Below the pieces are notes generated by a model. That model was not told the DNA's origin. It did no database searches and was given only the letters and a program-made list of their open reading frames with translations. This document shows positions 9,375 through 20,060 of a stretch of 64,000 bases of DNA, one piece after another (the stretch's first letter is position 1; the number at the start of each line of letters is the position of its first letter). A program made the position numbers and the translations under genes. The stretch is from NCBI RefSeq assembly GCF_030272615.1, contig NC_081407.1, positions 147,123,744 through 147,187,743 of the forward strand, read 5' to 3'. This DNA comes from Cryptomeria japonica. Taxonomy: Eukaryota > Streptophyta > Pinopsida > Cupressales > Cupressaceae.

Positions 9375-11370
9375 GATCCGGGACTGGAGATGAGGGTGGG
9401 ACATGTGGCATGGGATACCATGACATGGACAGGATTAGCACTACCAATAGTGTTGGCAGGAGTTATCTGTGGGTTCCTCTATTCAGATAGGGTGACATGA
9501 GGGGTGGTTGCAGAGGACACAGGGGCCAGGAGAGATGATCTTGGGGTGGGTCCTTCTAGGGCTCAAACTCTATCAAGGCTAGCTGGCTCTGAGAGAGGGA
9601 ATTCATCATAGCCATAGAGGACTCCCTAAGTATTAGTATTGTACCATTTTTCTATGATGATGTAGACACCTGTGGGTGATTGTAGCCATATGATTTTGAC
9701 ATCATTGTATCATGACATTTTATATATATATATATGAGATGATTCATCTTTGCGGCAGCTAAATGCATGTGTACCTATGTGATGAGATGTTCTTATGTGA
9801 TGCTTATGATATGGATGCAAATATGTATATGATGCAATACAATATATATTTTTTTTTGTTCTTTTATTTTTTATATGTGTATACATGATGCAAATGTGAA
9901 TGTATGTAATGCAGATGAATATGATAATGCAAATGTAAATTGTGCTAACAGGTGTTGTGTGCAGGATGTGATGCAGTTGTGATATCTATATGTATGTATG
10001 AAATGCTTATATGTGGTAATGCAAGTGCAACTACATGAAATGCAAATATTTTTGGTGTGTCATTATACTCAGTCATGTGATAGCAGGCTACGTGGACTAG
10101 AGAAGGATGATGGAAGTCAATCAAGAAAGGGGGATGGAAGATAGAAGATATGAAAGTGAAAGAGCTTCTTGTGCGTTATCATCATTGAGATTTATTATGG
10201 CAAGTAGGTTATGACAATCAAGGCATATGTTTGACCCAGAAAGTCATTGTACTTATTTGCATGGAGATAAGACAGTCACAAACAAGGAATGCCCCAGTTC
10301 ACACTGAACTCACAGTGTCCTCATATCCTTGGACAAGTCATAGCATTACTAAGAGACAATCCACAGACAGCAAATACAAATAGGTGATGATACCCCATCC
10401 TTGCCTTTCTAGTCAAAGACATCCTGGAGATAAAATCTCTAGTCAGAGACATCCTGGAAAAGCTAAAAGATATGTCACCAAAAGATAAAATCAAAAGAAA
10501 ACCAAGACTCCCAACATCCACTGTAGTCCTCAAATTTAATGTCTCTTGTAACTTGTATAAGTCTTATTTGATTGTGACCTATTTACTTTCACAGAAAGGA
10601 TAGATAGCATTGAACCATATGTTGTCTGAGTCTATTGAAAGATTTGATTTGTTGAAGCCCATTGTTGCTGCTGTCTCATCTGAAACTGACTGAATCCATG
10701 AAACTGATACTTTATTGCAAAGAAGACAAAACTTTATTGCGGATCTGTGATGCAAATGTTTCTTTATTGTGAATTGTGCGTGGATAGACTGAAGGAAGCT
10801 GGAAGAAACTATACTCCTCGAAACATGTGATGTTCTCAGTTCCACACCCATCACTAGACGTAGGATTTTCCTTAGCCACAAATAGGATCTGATTTATTAT
10901 GGATGGAAAGGGAGGTGAAAAGGGAGGTTTATTATGAATGGCTAACCAATCTTGGGTAGATCAATAACAAGCCATGATGGGAATGGGTAAGTTTATTATG
11001 AACAAATAGGTTGTGAGTGTGTGCAAAGTGAATGGATGAAAGTGAATCCTGAAGGAGGGAGGAGCAATGTCTCTACACATGGTGCTGGTGACCCAGTTTT
11101 CACCATGGTACTTGCCCAGGGCGCCATCGAAGTGGTTTTCACCATTGGATGAAATTATTTCTCTTTACTTTTTTTGATTTTTCAATTTTTTTTGTGTCAC
11201 AAGGTGCCTGTTTGCCAGGTTTTCACCAAGTAACGATTTTTTTGTTTTATTATTTTTTTTGTATTTTTGAAATTTTTGAATTTTTTTGTATTTTTGAAAA
11301 TTTTGATTTTTTTGTATTTTTGAAATTTTTGATTTTTTTGTATTTTTTTGAATTAGGATATTCCAAAGAG
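9375..11370. other. Element B 3' region without recognisable gene
   Basis: About 2 kb between the PMD fragment and the integrase tail. I see AT-rich low-complexity sequence, a short (TA) run at 9722-9735 and several TTTATTATG-rich phrases near 10870-11000. ORFs here look random. Confidence 0.5.
11256..11352. repeat. T-rich tandem repeat, about 27-bp unit
   Basis: About four imperfect copies of TTTTTTTGTATTTTTGAAAT plus ATTTTTGA. It lies just downstream (in minus sense) of the integrase stop of B. Confidence 0.6.
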
Positions 11371-12312
11371 CTATGTGTAGAACCTACGAAGGTGCATGCT
11401 ATTGATAGGATCCTCCAAAGGTTCACCTTTTGTAGTTGAGAGCTGATATGCCCCAGATCCATATGCTGCTGTAATGATGTAAGGACCAAGCCAATTTGGT
11501 TCGAAATTGCCCTTCTTCTCTCTGTCTTGCTGATTTTTGGGATTTTCTCTAAGAACTAAGTCCCCTACCTCAAATGTGCGAGGCTTGACTTTATGATTGT
11601 AGCTCCATTGTTCCTTGACTAAATGATATGTATCTCGAGTGACTGTCTTCCTTGATGAAGAAACTAAGATAGAATTACTAATATGTGGACTACATAGGCC
11701 CATATGCGTGTCACCTGAAGAAGTTTGGGCATCCCTGAGAACAAAGTCCCTTGAGGAAGCTCCATTAAAGGTCCATGATGTATCGCCAGAAGGGAAAGGA
11801 TGTGTGGAACAAGTGGATGAGTTATGAAGGCTTATGATTGTGAAAAGAAGTGAAATTAAGATGACATGATGGAGACTTAGGATCAACAAGTGTGCTTTTT
11901 GACTTAAAATTTTAGAACTTTTGCCCCCAGTTATTTTGATATTAGGGGAGATCAACTCTTGTTCTTTTTTCTTCATATGATTTTTATCTTTGACTTTGAT
12001 TTTTGTAGAGTCCAATAGCTTTTGATTTTGATTTGGATTGAAGGACTTTTCTTTAGTTTTGACTTTTAGATTTTTCTTTTCAAAGCTTGATTTTTGATCC
12101 CCAATGAGTGAGGTCTTTTGTAATTCTTGTTGATCCAAGTCTGGGAGAGGTCTAGAAATGGAATGAGTGGATGATATGGTAAAGCTATGTGAGTTATCAA
12201 GAGGGCTGGTGATACACTCAACAGATTCTTTGTTGGAAACATTCTTAGGAGTATTGATATCAAGAGACACTTGCACCACTAGAGGAGATTTGCATTCAGA
12301 CCTAGTAGCCAC
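11371..12312 (-). CDS. Element B chimeric ORF: unknown N-terminal part plus integrase C-terminal tail
   Basis: Open for 313 codons. The last 85 residues are a Gypsy integrase C-terminal domain (FEVGDLVLRENP ... FEPNWLGPYIITAAYGSGAY ... PINSMHLRRFYT, ending at the stop). The first 225 or so residues are not integrase. They are rich in Ser, Lys and Asn, with a strongly hydrophobic stretch (HLLILSLHHVILISLLFTII) that could span a membrane. In a complete element the RT, RNase H and integrase core would lie upstream. Here the protease (12403 upward) comes instead, so a large deletion or replacement has occurred. The ORF may be a chance fusion or may be the translated 3' ORF of a non-autonomous family. 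Confidence 0.6.
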   Translation of the reverse strand: MATRSECKSPLVVQVSLDINTPKNVSNKESVECITSPLDNSHSFTISSTHSISRPLPDLDQQELQKTSLIGDQKSSFEKKNLKVKTKEKSFNPNQNQKLLDSTKIKVKDKNHMKKKEQELISPNIKITGGKSSKILSQKAHLLILSLHHVILISLLFTIISLHNSSTCSTHPFPSGDTSWTFNGASSRDFVLRDAQTSSGDTHMGLCSPHISNSILVSSSRKTVTRDTYHLVKEQWSYNHKVKPRTFEVGDLVLRENPKNQQDREKKGNFEPNWLGPYIITAAYGSGAYQLSTTKGEPLEDPINSMHLRRFYT

Positions 12313-12402
12313 AACACTAGGTGGTTCACACCCAATTCTTTGGCATTGCAGATTGTTTTTAGGTTGTTCTTATTGATTGAATGTCTTAGGAGATATTGGG
12401 AG

Positions 12403-13190
12403 TTAATCAACATGAAAGATATACTCACCACATCCCATGTCTTTAATCTTGAATTTTTCTTTGAGCTCTGCTTGCTTTGATGTAGAAGGTTTCAAGGATT
12501 CTAGATCCACATATGCTGATGAAGGAATAGCTTCTCGATTGATTGGGATTGTTATTTCTGACTGAGGTTGTAGATTGTTGCAATATATGAATGGATTTGG
12601 ATCCGCTTTGATGGTCACTTCAACTCCATTGTGTGGAAACTTGATACATCGATGATATGTAGATGGTACTACGCTCATCTCATGAATCCATGGACATCCT
12701 AGCAATATGTTGTATGTGTGATCTAGATCAAGGACTTGACAAACCACATCCTTCGTAACTGACCCTAATCTAAGAGGTAATGTGACTGTGCCTTTGGATG
12801 AATTCTCTTCATCATCATATGCCTTGATGGTAATTTTGTTTGTAGAATTCACAACTTTATCAAAATATCCCAATTGTTTAATAGTGCTCAATGTACAAAT
12901 GTTTAGACTTGCTCCTCCATCTATCAGGACTCATTTGATTCTATGTTTGTGTATGAAGGCTTCAATATGTAAAGGTGAATTATGTGGCTGACTCACAGAG
13001 GCATCATCTACTTTTGTTAATGTAAGTGAGTGTGGAACAGAAAGGTATCCCACCATGGCTTGAAATTGGCCCATGTTCAAATCAGTAGGGACATAAGTGT
13101 CTCTCAATATTTTGTCAAGGATGGCTTTATGTGCGGGGGATATGAGTAGGAGCTCAAGAATGGAGATGAGCGTGGGTGTCTTCCCTAACT
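12403..13190 (-). pseudogene. Element B retropepsin-like protease region
   Basis: The minus strand reads VLIDGGASLNICTLS near 12950-12900 (an aspartic protease active site of the DGGA type, usual in Tat/Athila elements) and continues into the open block at 12891. That block has IKQLGYFDKVV, then LPLRLGSVTKDVVCQVLDLD and YNILLGCPWIHEMSVVPSTY. The protein ends KDMGCGEYIFHVD at 12403. A stop lies shortly before the active site (HRIK*VLIDGG). It would cleave Gag-Pol in the particle. It closely parallels 19458-20030 of element C. Confidence 0.75.
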
Positions 13191-13199
13191 ATTCTACAA

Positions 13200-15476
13200 G
13201 GTCATACTCAGGTTTGGTTGATGCGGAAGTGGTGTTTTTAGCTGGAGAACCTTGCAAAGTGAATTTACCTTGATGGGTTGTAACATGACATTCAGAGGTA
13301 AGTTTGGAATAAGATCCAATGCCTTTCAGAATGATCTTGGGTCTCTAGGTAGAATTCTCAGGGTTTTTGTCCTTGATGATAATGGTAGAGACATAATTTT
13401 CCATTGAGATGTGATTGATGGTTGAATCATAGTCATAAGATGCTCTAGTATAGTTGGTTTGGTCATCTGAGGCTGCAACTTTTCGCTTGTCATGCTTTGG
13501 GAATGGTTCCTTAAACATTTCATGTTCTTGATTGGATGAGTGCCCTTTAATCTCAATGTCACCCCTATCAATGAGATCTTATATGATGTTCTTCAGTCGA
13601 TGTCAATTTCTTGTCTTATGACCCTTGCTCTTATGAAATTAACAATATTTATCATCATTCCACCAATTTGGTTTAACCTTTGGTTCATATGGAGGAAAAT
13701 CTGGAATAGTGATTACCTTGTTTGCCACTAGCTTTTTGAAAACTGACTCAAGTGGTTCTCGCAATGGAGTGTTCTTCCTTCGTGATTTAGAAGTTGTTTG
13801 AGTATTCACCTGATTTGATCCAAAAAAAAATGAATTTGGGTCGCACTATATTGGCATCAACAACACCATCATTGACTGTGTTCTTGTTTTTATTCCAAAA
13901 TCTTGGCTTGTCTTTTCTTTTAAAGTCATCTTTGTTTTCCTTGAATATCTTAATGACTCCTTTTTCAATTAGGACCTTCTCTATTGCTAAGCCTTTTTCA
14001 ATGACGTCCTTAAAGGTGGACAAACAAGCTTTCCTTAGATCATAGCCAATGTCTTTGTTAACATTTTGGGTGAACATTTCTACCATTTGTTTTTGTGGAA
14101 TTTCACAAGAGCATCTGCTGGCTAGATTCCTCCATCTTTGTAAAAATGATGCAAAAGACTCCATCTTTTTGCTTGGTGTTGCACAAAGTAGTGACTGATA
14201 TGTCTATCTCTATGTTGTAGGAGAAATTATGAATAAATGCCTCTGCTAAGTCACCACATGACTTAATACCAGGTGGAATTTGGGAGAACCATTCCATAGC
14301 GTGATCACCTAGGATCTGTGGGAATAATCTCATCAAATATGTCTCTTCTAAAGCTACCTCAATGCAAGCTGTGAAAAACTATCTTATGTGTGCCTTAGGA
14401 TCCAATTTTCCTCTATACTTATCAAACTTAGGTGTCACAAAGTATGTAGGAAAAGGAGGCATTGGATTGCTCTTGTCAAATGGATAAGGACATATGTCTC
14501 TCATTGTGTATGTTGGCTTCGGTGTATTTATGTCCTCCATTTTCTTTTGTAAGTCCTTGATTTGTTGCTCCAAATTGTTCTTAGGTGGAGATCGACTTCT
14601 TGGACTATACCCTATGCTTGAGGCACCAATTGGAGGAGGAGCATGTTGCATATATGGATGATATTGATCATACACATGTTCATATGGAGGAGGTCTATAG
14701 TGATGCTGCATATATGGACCACTTGGTATAGATTCATGTTGAGGAATGAAATATCTATTTTGTCTATGTATACCATACTCTACAGGCATGTCATGTTCTA
14801 ATGTGTTGCCCCCAAATTTGACACGGGGTTTCCTTATGTCCAAATTTTGAGCATGCCTTTGAATATCCAATTGCTTTGGTGGTTGATCCTTAGCATTGAT
14901 ATGTGATTGAGCATATTTCTTTGCATAAGACTTCCATAATGGTCTGTGAAGGTGAGTATCATATGCTTGACCATGTGTATGTGGGACCTCTGGTTTTTGA
15001 AACAAAGATTATGGTGATTCAGGCACAAGATGCGGTCTTCTATTGCCTCCACTATTAGGCCTCCTTTGATCCATGTTGGAGTGAGGTTGTTGCAAAGGTC
15101 GATTTTTCATTATTTGAGACATGTCAAAATCACAAGGTATCTTGGCTCCACTTTGTGCCATCATTTGTAAGAAGTATTGTCTATCCCTCCTCATTATTTC
15201 CTCAACCAATTGATTGAAATGGGGATCCATAATGGATTCTTCCACATCTGCTGAATGTACTGAAAAGTTGTCCATATCATCATTGTGTGTATCATTGTTG
15301 TTTGTAGTGTCCATATTCTCAACATTTGGAATGTTTCTATAGGCATCCATGTCAGGTAATGTAGTATGATCAGAATTGAAAAAGATATCATTGTCATATT
15401 CATAGGAACTCATGCTTGCAGACTCTTGAGCCTCTTTAACTTTTCTCCTAGATTTTTGGGAACGAGTTTCAACCAT
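13200..15476 (-). pseudogene. Element B gag
   Basis: Starts at MVETRSQKSRRKVKEAQESA (15476), about 2.5 kb after the primer site, and is open to 15009. After a TAA it continues from 15005 to 14379 and then, with frame changes, to about 13550. It contains YFLQMMAQSGAKIP, a proline/histidine/tyrosine-rich linker with repeated PYxxH motifs, and the Retrotrans_gag core (YLMRLFPQILGDHAMEWFSQ, IPPGIKS, FIHNFSYNI). A coiled Lys-rich part and a degenerate zinc motif (YC*FHKSKGHKTRN) near 13660-13610 follow. It builds the Gypsy particle. It has at least four disruptions. Element C encodes the same order of motifs. Confidence 0.8.
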
Positions 15477-18018
15477 GAACTAAGTATTGACCGAGATGTG
15501 TGAGACTAGATGAAAATGGAAAAAGTATGGAAGACCAAGGGTTGGATGGAATGTAAATGAATCTGAAGTTTACTTGCAATGTCCAAAGTGTAAGACCAAG
15601 TATGTATGTAGTAGAGTAGGTGTGACTTCCAAAGAGAGGATAGTTTCTCTTGATGAGGTAAGTTGACCTTGACTCTAAGTAAGACCAAATGAGACCCAAA
15701 GGTGATAGACCTTGATGAGGGACCACTTAGAAAAATGTTGTTGTATGTAGTGTGTTGACAAAGTATGATGAGGACAAGCAAGTGACCTTTTGACTCAAGT
15801 TTAGACAAATGTAAATTTAATGCAAGATGTAAAGCAATGATGGACTTTGTGAGACCCAAAGACAAGTTGAATGCTAGATGAAAACCTAGAGAAACAACTT
15901 AGGAAGCTCAAGAATTCTGAAACTGATTGCTCTTATTTGCTGGACTGTAAAATTTTTCCAATTTGTGAAGTTGTTGGTTGTGACCAAATCTGAATGTTTG
16001 ACTATTTTTCATGACAAGAGGACACAATGTTGATGAGGACTCAATGTTTGCAAGTGTTTAGACTCAAAATGACTCTAAGAAAAGTGTGTTGTTTGACGTA
16101 AAAATATTTTGCATACACTTGAAGACACAAAAGACACAATGTTTTGCTGTTTGGTCTTGAATGCTTTGAATGTTTAAAATAAGTCAAGCACAATTCTTAT
16201 GACTGGCCAAGACAATAGTTGTTGATCCCACATGAGGTTTTACCCCCGAGGCTACACTATTCAGAGTAGATACTTAGATGCTTGACCTCACTGGCTCCAC
16301 CTTTAGCACTCACTTCTTGGGTCAGCCAAGCATCAGTCCCCACGAAAACTCCCCATGGTGAACTTTGTATCTCTACTAAGAACCATATGTGTGTGGGCCG
16401 CTACCAGAGGTCCGACCTCCTACCTCAACAACTAGAAGGATTTTGGCTTCTAAAACAAAAAGGTGCTAGTAAGGGCATCCGCCCATGTGGCCATACATGT
16501 GGCACTTTGAGCTCTGTAAATATAGAAGGCTCCTAGCCGGTAAGGGTTACACCCTATAATTGATCAAATAAATTTGATCAAACGGGTTTATGGGGAGACA
16601 TAGTGTCGGTATGAACTAATCAGCACATGTTATCCATAGTTTTCACCATGAATATAGTTGTTTATAATTGTTCGGAAGAGGTGGGTTTTCCTCACTACCA
16701 CTTGGGTCATTTTCTTCTCACTAGTAGTCCTAACGACCACATGGGAAGACAGGCCCTCTAAAGATTAAACAAAAAGAGCCTGTTGCTCAAGACACAAAAG
16801 ACAATGATTCAATTTTAGTGCACCAATTGAAGTGTTTGCTAGTCTATGAAAACAAGGCACACAATAAAAATCCAAAAACCCTTGCCAAGGACCTGCAACA
16901 AAGATTTATTAGTAGTTTGGATTGTTTGAAATAATCACCCCTTCCTGCATGCACACAAGTTAGGTAAATTTTAGATCCAAAAGACTTTGTGAAATAGGGG
17001 CCTTCAACAATGCATTTTGTTGACCAATTCAAATATCTGATTCATCATAAAAAAAGACCACCTGTAAAATTTCAAGAGATTTCCAAAAATGTAAGAAAAT
17101 CCAAAAAAATTGCTAATTTGCTCCAAAAATTAATTTTTTATAAAAAATCATAAAAAATTCATATAAAATTCACAATCGATCCAAAAAATATGAAATTTTT
17201 ACTAGAGAGTCTTGATGGTCTTTCAAACTTGCATAAAAAAATTTCTGCAACACATCCAAGCAGTTTGTGAGATATGAGAAAAATAATGCAAAACCCTAAT
17301 TTTCAAAGATCTGATTTTTGAGGAATTAATTTGCATAAAATTTAAAATCACAAAGAATAGATCCTATGGATAATTCTGAGATATTTCTAAAAATGTAAGA
17401 AAATCCAAAAAATTCGCTAATTTTCCCTCAAAATTAATTTTTTATGAAAACGCATAAACAATTCATATAAAGTGAATAAGCAATCCAAAAAATCTAAAAT
17501 TTTTATGGAGTCCTTCTAATACTTTTCCTAACTTGCACAAAAAATATGATGCCAAAATTCAAAGCCGTTTGTGAGATCTAATCAAAATAAGGAAAAACCC
17601 TAATTTTTAAAGATCTAATTTTTAGGGAAATATTTTGCATCAAAATTAAAACCACAAGGAATAGATTTTATGTATAATTATGAGATATTTCCAAAAATGT
17701 AAGAAAATCGGAAAAATTCTCTCATATGCTCTCAAAATTAATTTTTTATGAAAAATCATAAAAAATTCATAGAAAATGAAAATGTGCTCCAAAAATTCTG
17801 AATTTTGGATTGAGAGCTCCTAATACTTTCTTAAACCTGCAAAAACAATTTGGTACAAAATTTCTAAACTGTTTGTGAGATATGATCAAATCTCTCCAAG
17901 ATCTTGATTTTGTGTCCAAAACCCTAGCTGCACAAGGTTATTCTCCAAATTGTTTTACAAAACAGCAATATAGGGTTAGAAAAATCTACAAAAAACATAG
18001 ATCTAACAAAAATCCATG
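15477..18018 (-). other. Long leader of element B with tripled repeat
   Basis: About 2.5 kb between the primer site and gag, with no supported coding region. Positions 17050-17890 hold three copies of a 304-bp AT-rich unit. The rest is unremarkable. Long leaders are common in Tat-branch elements. Confidence 0.6.
17050..17890. repeat. Three tandem copies of a 304-bp unit
   Basis: The phrase TTYYAAAAATGTAAGAAAAT starts at 17081, 17385 and 17689, exactly 304 bp apart each time. Other shared phrases follow in the same order: CAAAATTAATTTTTTATGAA, then GTTTGTGAGATMT, then AAACCCTAATTTT. The third copy is cut off near 17890. Confidence 0.85.
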
Positions 18019-18038
18019 TCCCATGGGGCATGCCAAAA
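18019..18038 (-). other. Primer-binding site of element B
   Basis: On the minus strand TTTTGGCATGCCCCATGGGA directly follows the CA end of the 5' LTR. It is a changed form of the TTTTGGCGCCCACCGTGGGG site of element C. Confidence 0.7.
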
Positions 18039-18810
18039 TGTTTATGGTGAAAATGGATAACAATAATAACGATATTGAAAGGTTAAATGAATTAAACCAC
18101 AAAACCCTAGCCTAACAACAACAAAGATCCACCATAACATATGAAGATTACCTAAGACAATGCAAATCAAATGAAATCACAAAGATTATACCATCACATG
18201 TCTAATAGGGTTTGGATCTCCATTCTTCCTATCTCCATTGATCTTGCTTGATATATTTGCTCTCAGATTTTATGTGCACAAGAGCTCAACAAAGAACGAA
18301 ATGTGGTTGCAAGTAGGATTGCCTATGTTCAAAAGCGTAGTGTAGTCAAGTAGTCAATGGGGGGCTTGATAATGAAGGAAGCGTCTCCTTATATAGAAGA
18401 CACTATATGAAATGGAGGGATAAGATTGAGAGGTGTAAAAGGAGGTCAGCTATGATTAGAGGGTAGGTAAAAGAAATAATAAAATAATGAAAGGGGTAGG
18501 TAGTGTATGAATTAAGAGATGAATGACATGTGTCATGGGTAGAAAAGGTTAATGACTTAATTAAATAAATAAAGATTTATTTAATTAATAGGAGTGAGAT
18601 CAATTATATAAATAAGATATTTATTTAATTTAGGAAAAGGATAATTTAAATAAATAAATGTATTTATTTAAATGAGAAATAAGGCTAGAAGAGGATAAAT
18701 GAATTAATTAAATAAATAAAGATTTATTTAATTAATAGAAGAATTAAGTTTAGATAATTAAATAAATAAAATATTTATTTAATTAGACATGACAATTTTA
18801 GGTGTCTACA
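18039..18810 (-). repeat. 5' LTR of element B (minus-strand sense)
   Basis: 772 bp, intact TG...CA ends in minus sense (TGTAGACACC ... CCATAAACA). Compared with 7296-8065 it shows only scattered substitutions and single-base indels, so B is a fairly recent insertion relative to A. Confidence 0.92.
18387..18395 (-). promoter_or_regulatory. Probable TATA box of element B
   Basis: The minus strand reads TATATAAGG within CTTCTATATAAGGAGACGC in the 5' LTR. The transcription start would lie some 30 bp downstream, in the direction of lower coordinates. Confidence 0.5.
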
Positions 18811-19358
18811 CCAGGTATTCTAGCCATCCCTTAGCCGGGTGATCCTTAGTAGGATCGACTCCTAACAGAACCTATTGTAATAGTCTTTAACCGGTCTAGG
18901 CTCCTAACAGAGCGGACTTCTAAAGAGTTCAAAAACAGCTTGTGGGTATTTATCCCCACTGGTTTTTCCCAGTTGGGTTTCCACGTGAAAAATATGTGTG
19001 TCATATGTGATGTCTTTTTCATGTGATGCTTTGTTGTTTTGTATCAAGCGGTGAATCATGTTGATCTAGCAAGTTATTATATTTTCTGATGACAGATTAC
19101 CTGTCTATGCACAAGAATAATGTGGAAATGAGGGTGTAGGTTGTGTGGTAAGATAAGTGTTTCTGGTTTATATCTTTCACAGTCTCATTGTGCTTAACCG
19201 GTAGTAATTTGGTTTATGACCGGTGTTAGTGATTACCAGTCAAGTTCACTATTTGCAGTCAAACCGGTTCAAGAAAAGTTTTTATACCTATACTGATTCA
19301 CCCCCCCCCCCCACTCTCAGTACTGGTTTGGTACTCACCGTTCATCATTGTGTTATCA
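18811..19358 (+). repeat. 3' LTR of element A, second part
   Basis: Resumes the A LTR after element B (CCAGGTATTCTAGCC matches CTAGGTATTCTAGCC of the 5' LTR) and ends TGTTATCA at 19358. The first five bases are the right duplication of B. A run of 12 C residues (19303-19314) replaces the CT-rich CCTCCTCTCC of the 5' copy. Confidence 0.9.
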
Positions 19359-19363
19359 GTGAT
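19359..19363. repeat. Target-site duplication of element A (right), GTGAT
   Basis: Exact match to 327-331. The bases after it resume element C. Confidence 0.9.
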
Positions 19364-19457
19364 ATTGAATATTCTCCATTCTCTCGATCTCTTAGCTGCA
19401 TTTGTTTTTCCATACTTGAAAAAATTTAGGCAAATGATTTTTCTTTGGATTGTGTGT

Positions 19458-20040
19458 TCAAAGATGATGCCTCCCTATTATGAGGAACAATGACCTCTTG
19501 AGTTGGTTTGAGATTACTATAGTACTAAAATGGATTTCAATCTGCTGAGATCGTGATTTCCTTCCATTGTAGGGAAATTTTAGACACTGATGATATGTTG
19601 ATGGAACAACTTGTATGTCATGTATCCAGGGTCTTCCCAAGAGTATGTTGTATGATAAGTCCAAGTCTAGAACTTGGCAGGCTGTGTCTTTCTGCAAAAG
19701 TCCCACTCTGATGGGTAACATCACAATTCCTTTAGAGGAACGCTCTTCTTCATCATATTCTTTGATGGTGATCTTTTTCTGAGGATCAATTGCATCTTTA
19801 GAATAACCTAGAGCATAGACAAGACTCAAAGAGAAAATGTTTAAGCCAGATCCTCCATCTGTTAGGACACGTTTAACTTGCATTTTATGAATCAGGACTT
19901 TGATATGCAAGGGAGCATTATGGGGATGTTGCAAGGACATGCCATCTTCTTCAGTGAATGATAAGAAGTGATGGGTTGTGAGATGTCCCACCATGGTTTG
20001 AAATTGATCTATATCAAGATCTTTAGACACTGTTGTATCT
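19458..20040 (-). CDS. Element C retropepsin-like protease region
   Basis: Open block of about 190 residues. Its order is TMVGHLTTHHFLSFTEEDG, then VKRVLTDGGSGLNIFSL with the active-site Asp in a DGGS context, then LPIRVGLLQKDTACQVLDLD and YNILLGRPWIHDIQVVPSTY. The order and spacing match element B (12403 upward). After FPYNG the frame shifts (RKSRSQQIEIHF), where B reads VEVTIKADPNPF, so the true frame is lost near 19560. It follows gag on the same strand and would process the polyprotein. Confidence 0.75.
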
Positions 20041-20060
20041 ATTAATGCTCATTCAAGAAT

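Larger units (their letters stand above)
7296..18810 (-). mobile_element. Element B: Ty3/Gypsy (Tat-like) retrotransposon lacking most of pol
   Basis: Its LTRs are 770 and 772 bp (7296-8065 and 18039-18810) and closely similar. Target duplications are CCAAG (7291-7295) and CCAGG (18811-18815). Polarity is minus: the primer site lies at 18019-18038, gag at 15476 down to 13200, protease at 13190 down to 12403, an integrase tail at 11371-11660, and a polypurine tract just inside 8066. RT, RNase H and the integrase core are absent, so this copy depends on help from another element or is a deletion derivative. The left LTR starts CG instead of TG, a point change. An antisense plant mobile domain fragment lies at 9052-9374. 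Confidence 0.9.
332..19358 (+). mobile_element. Element A: Ty1/Copia retrotransposon, interrupted by element B
   Basis: Plus-strand Copia element. Its parts are a 5' LTR (332-1891), a Met-initiator-type primer site (1894-1905), a gag-pol region (1963-6047) in the order gag, protease, integrase, RT, RNase H, a polypurine tract (6282-6293) and a 3' LTR. The 3' LTR is split in two (6294-7295 and 18811-19358) by element B. Exact GTGAT duplications flank the whole. Subtracting B and its duplication leaves an element of about 7.5 kb. It lies inside element C. It is the same family as element H, with which it shares near-identical gag and integrase stretches in the opposite orientation. Confidence 0.93.

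Noticed and set aside
11149-11439. Phe-rich plus-strand ORF
   Set aside because: It is produced by the T-rich tandem repeat (11256-11352), low complexity.
19303-19314. Run of 12 C as a possible assembly artefact
   Set aside because: Related C or G runs stand at the same place in the LTRs of D, G, H and I, so it is a real feature of these LTRs, although the exact length may be uncertain.
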